Shown here one piece after another: positions 60,801 to 64,000 of a stretch of 64,000 nucleotides of DNA; position 1 is the first letter of the stretch; each line of letters opens with the position of its first letter. Source of the stretch: Catellatospora sp. TT07R-123 (GTDB lineage: Bacteria; Actinomycetota; Actinomycetes; Mycobacteriales; Micromonosporaceae); the NCBI RefSeq assembly GCF_018327705.1, contig NZ_BNEM01000001.1, positions 868,001-932,000 on the forward strand. Direction: 5' to 3'. Made by a program: the position numbers and the translations under genes. The notes below the pieces were generated by a model that had not been told where the DNA came from, ran no database searches, and saw nothing but the letters and a program-made list of their open reading frames with translations.

Positions 60801-61004
60801 GGTCCTCGTCCGGGAGACCAGCACCTGCAGGGCTTTGATCGGATTGGCGGGGACGTCCTCGTCCCAGATGAGGTCGACCAGCCGGGCGGCGCTGACCGTC
60901 CGTCCGGCCGCGGCGAGCGCGGCGAGCAGCGCCTGCGGCCGCTCGCCCAGCACCGGCTCGCCATCCCAGCGCACCGTTTCCAGCAGCGACAGGATGATCG
61001 GCAC
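57855..61004 (-). CDS. AfsR/BTAD-type regulator with an NB-ARC-like ATPase and TPR region
   Basis: 1049 aa from the GTG at 61004. An OmpR-like winged helix forms about 1-90 (WDGEPVLGERPQALLAALAAAGRTVSAARLVDLIW), the BTAD domain about 95-240, and an NTPase about 250-560 with Walker A GPGGLGKTR and Walker B LLILDNCEH. The remainder to the C-terminus is helical, TPR-like. This is the SARP-ATPase-TPR layout of large pathway regulators. TAGACT (61011-61016, minus strand) sits 6 nt before the GTG, so translation is probably leaderless. Regulatory target unknown; the adjacent DrrAB exporter is a candidate. Confidence 0.92.
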   Translation of the reverse strand: MPIILSLLETVRWDGEPVLGERPQALLAALAAAGRTVSAARLVDLIWDEDVPANPIKALQVLVSRTRTAHGPDSVVRDADGYRLGIDRSQVDTQVLADRLAAARSAFESDPAHAADLAAEAVALGAVAPGGAHGPLGSLRREARHHLDQAELLLARAKTRLGEYADALPILTEAWAAAPADEALLADLLRSEAGVRGTGAALGRYEAYRADLRDRIGTDPGPDLRRVYSELLVQDSPVRAGVHYEATALLGRDADIRRLQAALAAFRVVSIVGPGGLGKTRLAHVLGRESTAPVVHFVELVGVTAPDDLVGEIGSALGVRDSVSGRRTLSPEQRADVRGRIARYLDQAPSLLILDNCEHIVAAVADLVAYLSATTRELRVLTTTRAPLAIAAEQVYLLAELDTKDAAELFRQRAMAARPDVHLAGMDEAVAEIVERLDGLPLAIELAAAKVRVMAVADIARRLENRFALLRGGDRSAPDRHQTLLAVIDWSWNLLAERERRALRWLSVFHDGFTLAAAEAMLGDDALGAVQDLADQSLLTVVETGPGGVRYRMLETVREFGRMQLIDVGEDAAAERAQRAWAVDFATRHARALFSRAQIDVVDAIRPEETNLSDVLRRTFAGPDPAATVQILAALAGFWIVLGEHPRLLVLIEAAANAVEGWTPPPELADATRMAIGMTLNGSLVANSPQSDRLRATLQAIGPGADDSWISAMVVMLTDIDPRSPDGYLPQLRAHAASADHRIAALALPWLSQALENLGDPDAAMDAAERGLLHVDETVGPWSQAILHNMAAQLAMQLGRTEQAAVHAHAALPVLDRLGARDDAIQLRTLLALAMITAGDTGAATAQLAELGDLQESDPIPGGGRLAFDLGNAELALARGEIEAGLAGYRAASRRVRELRMPGVTPTGLEPWVLLADATSLAAYAYHAPVGDPVGPALFVRARERALKALDPDHPYLDYPICGLVLFGLGAWGLLREALPLRDALRLIALADRFAYNRSMPTMAWERIAARAEDRAPGLLADLLAEYGDRRGPDLLDEARSLVEQVGAG
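57861..57911. terminator. Hairpin inside the 3' end of the AfsR-type gene
   Basis: 18-bp arms GGCCCCGACCTGCTCGAC (57861-57878) and its perfect complement (57894-57911) around a 15-nt loop, inside the last codons of the regulator and just after the convergent DrrB stop. Probably a bidirectional terminator that must also encode LLDEARSLVEQVGA. Confidence 0.8.
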
Positions 61005-61010
61005 CCGGCA

Positions 61011-61016
61011 AGTCTA
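61011..61016 (-). promoter_or_regulatory. Leaderless -10 of the AfsR-type gene
   Basis: TAGACT ends 6 nt before the GTG at 61004 with no ribosome site, in the 103-nt region shared with the divergent propeller-type gene. Confidence 0.55.
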
Positions 61017-61107
61017 AGCTCCGGCCACACCCGTGCCCGGCGACGGGCAGGCAGTCCCACGGCGCCCCCGGCTGCGTCTTCGCTGTGGCTGCGTCGTTGG
61101 GCATGGC

Positions 61108-62310
61108 GTGCGCAAGCGTGTGAGTCTGCGATGTGCCGCGGTGGCGGCGGCAGCCGTACTGGTCGTGCCGCTGGCCGGCGGCGTGTCGCTGGGCGCCCCG
61201 GTCGATCCGAGGCCCGCGGTGTCGGTGACGTTCAACGGGGCTGTGCACACCGCCGTGTACTGGGGCGACACGATCTACGTCGGCGGCGACTTCACCACCG
61301 CGACCTGGGACGGGCACTATGTGGCCCGCCCGCACGCCGCGGCGGTCGACGCCCGGACCGGCGCGCTGCTGCCCTGGAGCCCGCAGGTCGACAACACGGT
61401 GCGGGCCGTCGACGTCGACGACAGCGGGGTCTACCTGGCCGGGGACTTCCACCTGGTCGACGGGGCCAGCCGCGACAACCTCGCCAAGGTGGACCACGCC
61501 GGGGTGCTGCAACCGACCTTCAAACACCGCATCGACGGACATCCGTACTCCGTGTCGGCCGGCGGCGGGCGCCTCTACGTCGGCGGCACGATCACCGGCG
61601 TCGACGGCCAGGTTCGTACCGGGGTGGCCGCGTTCGACCTGGCCACCGGCGAGCTGGACCCGGCGTGGCACCCGTACCTCAACGACCGGGCGCACGTGGT
61701 GCGGTACACGCCGGGCCGGGTGTACATCGGCGGCAAGTTCGACGCGGTCGACGGCCTGCGGGGCACCATGAAGATCGCCGCCGTGGACCCGGTGACCGGT
61801 GCGGTCGACCTCGGGTTCTGGTCGCACATCGCCGCGATGGTCAACGACATCGCCGTCGTCGACGGCACCGTCTACGTCGGCGTCGACGGCGGGGGCGGCC
61901 GGGCCAGCGCGATGGACCCGACCGGACTGATCCGGTGGACCGCGGCCACCGACGGGGCCGTGCAGGCGATCGCCGTGCTGGACGGTGTCGTCTACCTCGG
62001 CGGGCACTTCGACAACGTGTGCAGCACCGCCCACACCGGGCTCATGGGCGTGTGCCTGGACGGAGCGGTGCCGCGGGTCAAACTCGCCGCCTTCGACGTC
62101 GCCAGCGGGGCCCTGCTCGACTGGACCGCCGACGGCAACGGCTCGGTCGGGGTGCGGGCGCTGCGCGCCAACACGGAGCTGGGCCAGGTGGTGGCCGCCG
62201 GGGCGTACACCGCGGTGAACGGCGTCCCCCAGCGGCGCTTCGCCCTGTTCAACCCGGTCTCCCCCACCGCCGCCGACCTCACCCGGCAGGCAGGTCCGCC
62301 GAAGCGGTGA
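61108..62310 (+). CDS. Secreted beta-propeller protein
   Basis: 400 aa from the GTG at 61108, chosen because it begins a signal peptide (about 1-32; VRKRVSLRCAAVAAAAVLVVPLAGGVSLGAP). The remainder is a series of blade-like repeats with YVGGDFT, VYLAGDFH, LYVGGTIT, VYIGGKFD, VYLGGHFD and similar strands, plus alternating VDxxTGxLLPW loops, as in DUF5122-type or quinoprotein-like seven-bladed propellers. No catalytic residues can be assigned. Likely an extracellular binding protein. No strong ribosome site is visible. Confidence 0.85.
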   Translation: MRKRVSLRCAAVAAAAVLVVPLAGGVSLGAPVDPRPAVSVTFNGAVHTAVYWGDTIYVGGDFTTATWDGHYVARPHAAAVDARTGALLPWSPQVDNTVRAVDVDDSGVYLAGDFHLVDGASRDNLAKVDHAGVLQPTFKHRIDGHPYSVSAGGGRLYVGGTITGVDGQVRTGVAAFDLATGELDPAWHPYLNDRAHVVRYTPGRVYIGGKFDAVDGLRGTMKIAAVDPVTGAVDLGFWSHIAAMVNDIAVVDGTVYVGVDGGGGRASAMDPTGLIRWTAATDGAVQAIAVLDGVVYLGGHFDNVCSTAHTGLMGVCLDGAVPRVKLAAFDVASGALLDWTADGNGSVGVRALRANTELGQVVAAGAYTAVNGVPQRRFALFNPVSPTAADLTRQAGPPKR

Positions 62311-62346
62311 GGAGGCGGTACGGCAGCCGCCGTACCGCCCCGCCGG

Positions 62347-62532
62347 CTACAGCGCGTCCCGGAAGCGGGCCCACTTGGCGGCTTCCTCCGGCTCACCGTT
62401 GTCCATCCAGAAACGGATGAGCACGCCGACGGCCTCCTTGTCGCCCTGCAGCGCACGCTGCTCCGTCACGTAGAGGCTGAATCCGGTCACGATCGCGAAC
62501 AGTGCCTCCGCGGCACCCCGCAGCATCCCCAT
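62347..62532 (-). CDS. 61-aa protein of unknown function
   Basis: 61 aa from the ATG at 62532, which has GAGG 5 nt upstream. One hydrophobic stretch (about 8-21; EALFAIVTGFSLYV) is followed by a charged helix (EEAAKWARFRDAL). It is convergent with the propeller gene and divergent from the lectin gene. Too short to assign, but the ribosome site and codon bias support it as real. An upstream ATG at 62706 would extend it into the lectin gene and is not preferred. Confidence 0.6.
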   Translation of the reverse strand: MGMLRGAAEALFAIVTGFSLYVTEQRALQGDKEAVGVLIRFWMDNGEPEEAAKWARFRDAL

Positions 62533-62691
62533 GGCTACCTCATCTCGCCGAACCTCGGGTGGTCGACCGATCGTGGGCCGGGAAACCCGCGCGAACCCCT
62601 GCAACCGCAGGGATGGGATGTCATCGGGAAATCCACACTTCCTGATGCGTGCGGCGGCCTGCCGCACAGCGTCCTCCAGGGAAGGGGAACC

Positions 62692-63240
62692 ATGAAACCT
62701 CGTCACCTACTCGGCGCCCTGCTGACCGCGGCGCTGGCCGCGGCGTCGCTCGCCGTCCCCTCGGCCGCGTCGGCGGCCGGACGCGGCACCCCGCCGGCCT
62801 TCGCATCCGCGTCGGGAAGCACCTACGAGCTGCGGGCGCAGCACAGCGGCAAGTGCCTCGACGTCGACGGCGCCCTCACCTACGACGGAGCCAACGTCAA
62901 GCAGTGGACCTGCGTCGGAGTGCCCCAGCAGCACTGGTCGCCCGTGCCCGTGGGCGGCGGCTACTACGAACTGCGCGCCCAGCACAGCGGCAAGTGCCTC
63001 GACGTCGACGGCGCGCTCACCTTCGACGGCGCCAACGTCCAGCAGTGGACCTGCGCCGGGGTGCCCCAGCAGCACTGGCTGCTCAACCCCGTCGGCAGCG
63101 GCTTCTACGAGCTGCGGGCGCAGCACAGCGGCAAGTGCCTGGACGTGGACAACGCCTACAAGTACGACGGAGCCAACGTCAAGCAGTGGACCTGCGTCGG
63201 TGCGCCCCAGCAGCACTGGCTGCTCGTGTTCGCAGGCTGA
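62692..63240 (+). CDS. Secreted ricin-type (CBM13) lectin
   Basis: 182 aa from the ATG at 62692, with GAAGGGG upstream. A signal peptide (about 1-29, ending ASAA) is followed by a beta-trefoil of three nearly identical 47-residue repeats, each with YELRAQHSGKCLDVD, DGANVKQWTC and PQQHW (starting near residues 45, 92 and 139). The conserved QxW and Cys pairs are intact. Binds galactose- or xylan-type sugars outside the cell. No enzymatic domain. Confidence 0.95.
   Translation: MKPRHLLGALLTAALAAASLAVPSAASAAGRGTPPAFASASGSTYELRAQHSGKCLDVDGALTYDGANVKQWTCVGVPQQHWSPVPVGGGYYELRAQHSGKCLDVDGALTFDGANVQQWTCAGVPQQHWLLNPVGSGFYELRAQHSGKCLDVDNAYKYDGANVKQWTCVGAPQQHWLLVFAG
62824..63237 (+). repeat. Three 141-bp repeats encoding the lectin modules
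   Basis: Copies begin at 62824, 62965 and 63106, exactly 141 bp apart, the third stopping near 63237. The first two are closest, as in a recent internal duplication of a trefoil subdomain. Confidence 0.9.
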
Positions 63241-63249
63241 CCGCCGCCG

Positions 63250-64000
63250 TCACGCCGTGCCGCCGCCGGTGTCCGGCGGCGGCACGGCCGGCGTCCAGAG
63301 CCAGGCGAGCCCGCGGTAGGCCTTCACCGCGGCATGGACCGGGGTGAACCGGGCCGGGTCCAGCCCCGGGTAGCCCTGCGAGAGGAAGTACTGGTAGACG
63401 AGGTCGGAGAAGAGGATGGCGACCTCTGCCGCCTCCGGGCCGACGGCCTTGCGGACCGGATCGCTGTCCACGAGGCGGGCCGCGTTCACGACCCCGTTGC
63501 CGGTGAACACGAGATCCCCGTCGTAGACGTTGCCGACGTCGAGGGCCGCCCGCAGGTGCAGCCGGTCCGGGTGGGCGTCGTTGTCGGCCGCCAGGTGCCG
63601 CGGCAGGCTGTCCAGCAGCGCCGCCAGGCTGACGCTGTAGTCCATGCCCGGCGGGAGCACGAGGTGCATGCCGTCGCCGGTGGTCTGCGTCTGCACGCCT
63701 GCGGGCAGGTGCATGTCGGCCAGCACCGCGTCCATCAGCGCCGACAGCCTGCGTACGGCCGCGCGCTGCGCCGGCTCCGTGCGCCCGCTGTAGCCGACGA
63801 GGTCGACGGTGAGCGTGGGCCGCAGCTGCACCCCGCCGGATGCCGGCTCCTCGACGCGGACGACGTCGTACCACAACGAGATGTCCCCGCAGCGGTACGC
63901 CTGCCCGTCCGCGGGCGGATTGCGCCCGGCGCCGAAGGCGTCGATCTGCATGCGGTCGGTGTAGTAGACACCGCGGGCCGTGCCCGAGGCCGAGCGCAGC
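63250..64000 (-). CDS. Class III nucleotide-cyclase-like protein, 5' end outside the window
   Basis: The open frame continues past base 64000 with no stop, so the N-terminus is missing. An internal ATG at 63951 gives 233 aa, but the preceding codons (ASGTARGVYYTDR) read like coding sequence. The cyclase fold shows metal-site Asp in VDLVGYSGRT and GD in QTTGDGMHLVLP, and the Asn/Arg segment GVVNAARLV seen in active adenylyl/guanylyl cyclases. It lacks any visible membrane part. Substrate could be a purine or pyrimidine triphosphate. A terminator hairpin lies in its last codons. Confidence 0.75.
   Translation of the reverse strand, partial: LRSASGTARGVYYTDRMQIDAFGAGRNPPADGQAYRCGDISLWYDVVRVEEPASGGVQLRPTLTVDLVGYSGRTEPAQRAAVRRLSALMDAVLADMHLPAGVQTQTTGDGMHLVLPPGMDYSVSLAALLDSLPRHLAADNDAHPDRLHLRAALDVGNVYDGDLVFTGNGVVNAARLVDSDPVRKAVGPEAAEVAILFSDLVYQYFLSQGYPGLDPARFTPVHAAVKAYRGLAWLWTPAVPPPDTGGGTA
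63254..63288. terminator. Hairpin inside the 3' end of the cyclase-like gene
   Basis: Perfect 16-bp arms GCCGTGCCGCCGCCGG and CCGGCGGCGGCACGGC around a 3-nt loop, 14 nt after the convergent lectin stop and within the cyclase-like gene's last codons. Confidence 0.8.

Noticed and set aside
57129..62420. 1763-codon open frame on the plus strand
   Set aside because: It runs across DrrB, the AfsR-type gene and the propeller gene in the wrong frame or strand. All three have convincing motifs; its own product is Arg/Gly/Gln-rich noise.

Overview
The window is GC-rich actinobacterial DNA. GTG starts, 4-nt start/stop overlaps, leaderless -10 boxes (TANNNT about 6-7 nt before the start codon), secreted carbohydrate-binding proteins and AfsR/BTAD, LysR, TetR and ArsR regulators fit a soil actinomycete. 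Micromonosporaceae is my best guess; the genus cannot be fixed from the sequence alone. I found no rRNA, tRNA, CRISPR array, transposase or phage integrase.

Layout. 1-2720: a secreted ThuA/sugar-dehydrogenase/PKD protein running off the left edge. 3428-9027: a tightly packed NRPS-like operon (type II thioesterase with Cys at the nucleophile position, free carrier protein, free adenylation protein with a valine-like pocket, flavoprotein, acyl-CoA-dehydrogenase-like enzyme), followed by a LysR/SDR divergent pair. 10843-15571: a MacB-type ABC exporter facing a two-component system. 15764-19238: small membrane and HEAT-like proteins of unknown role.

19513-35266 is the most unusual region. A TPR-CHAT caspase-like protease is read divergently from a cytoplasmic subtilase, an ECF-type sigma factor and a 160-aa partner. 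Downstream of the CHAT gene, on its strand, lie two very large unrecognised proteins (1015 and 1160 aa), a lipoprotein, a membrane protein and a phospholipase D-like protein with a peptidoglycan-binding domain. This looks like a protease/sigma-controlled conflict or stress system with a cell-envelope arm.

35383-51695 carries envelope and polysaccharide functions: DUF3152 and M15 peptidases, an MFS exporter, a 1156-aa PA14/propeller/F5-8C/3-keto-disaccharide-hydrolase protein, a GH18 enzyme, a leucine-rich-variant repeat protein, an ArsR-MFS pair, a methyltransferase/DCC fusion and a LacI-type-operator-controlled pectinesterase. 51786-64000 holds a TetR/hydrolase pair, an orphan effector with the N-terminal motif of contractile-injection-system cargo and an HNH-like C-terminus, a DrrAB-type ABC exporter, an AfsR-type regulator, a ricin-type lectin and the end of a class III cyclase-like gene.

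Regulation is unusually readable. Paired operators sit at 45518/45560 and 49773/49817, LacI-type palindromes at 3065 and 49982, a LysR ATAC-N7-GTAT box at 9929, and a TetR-type inverted repeat at 52782. Perfect hairpins close several convergent gene pairs, two of them inside the 3' end of a coding sequence.
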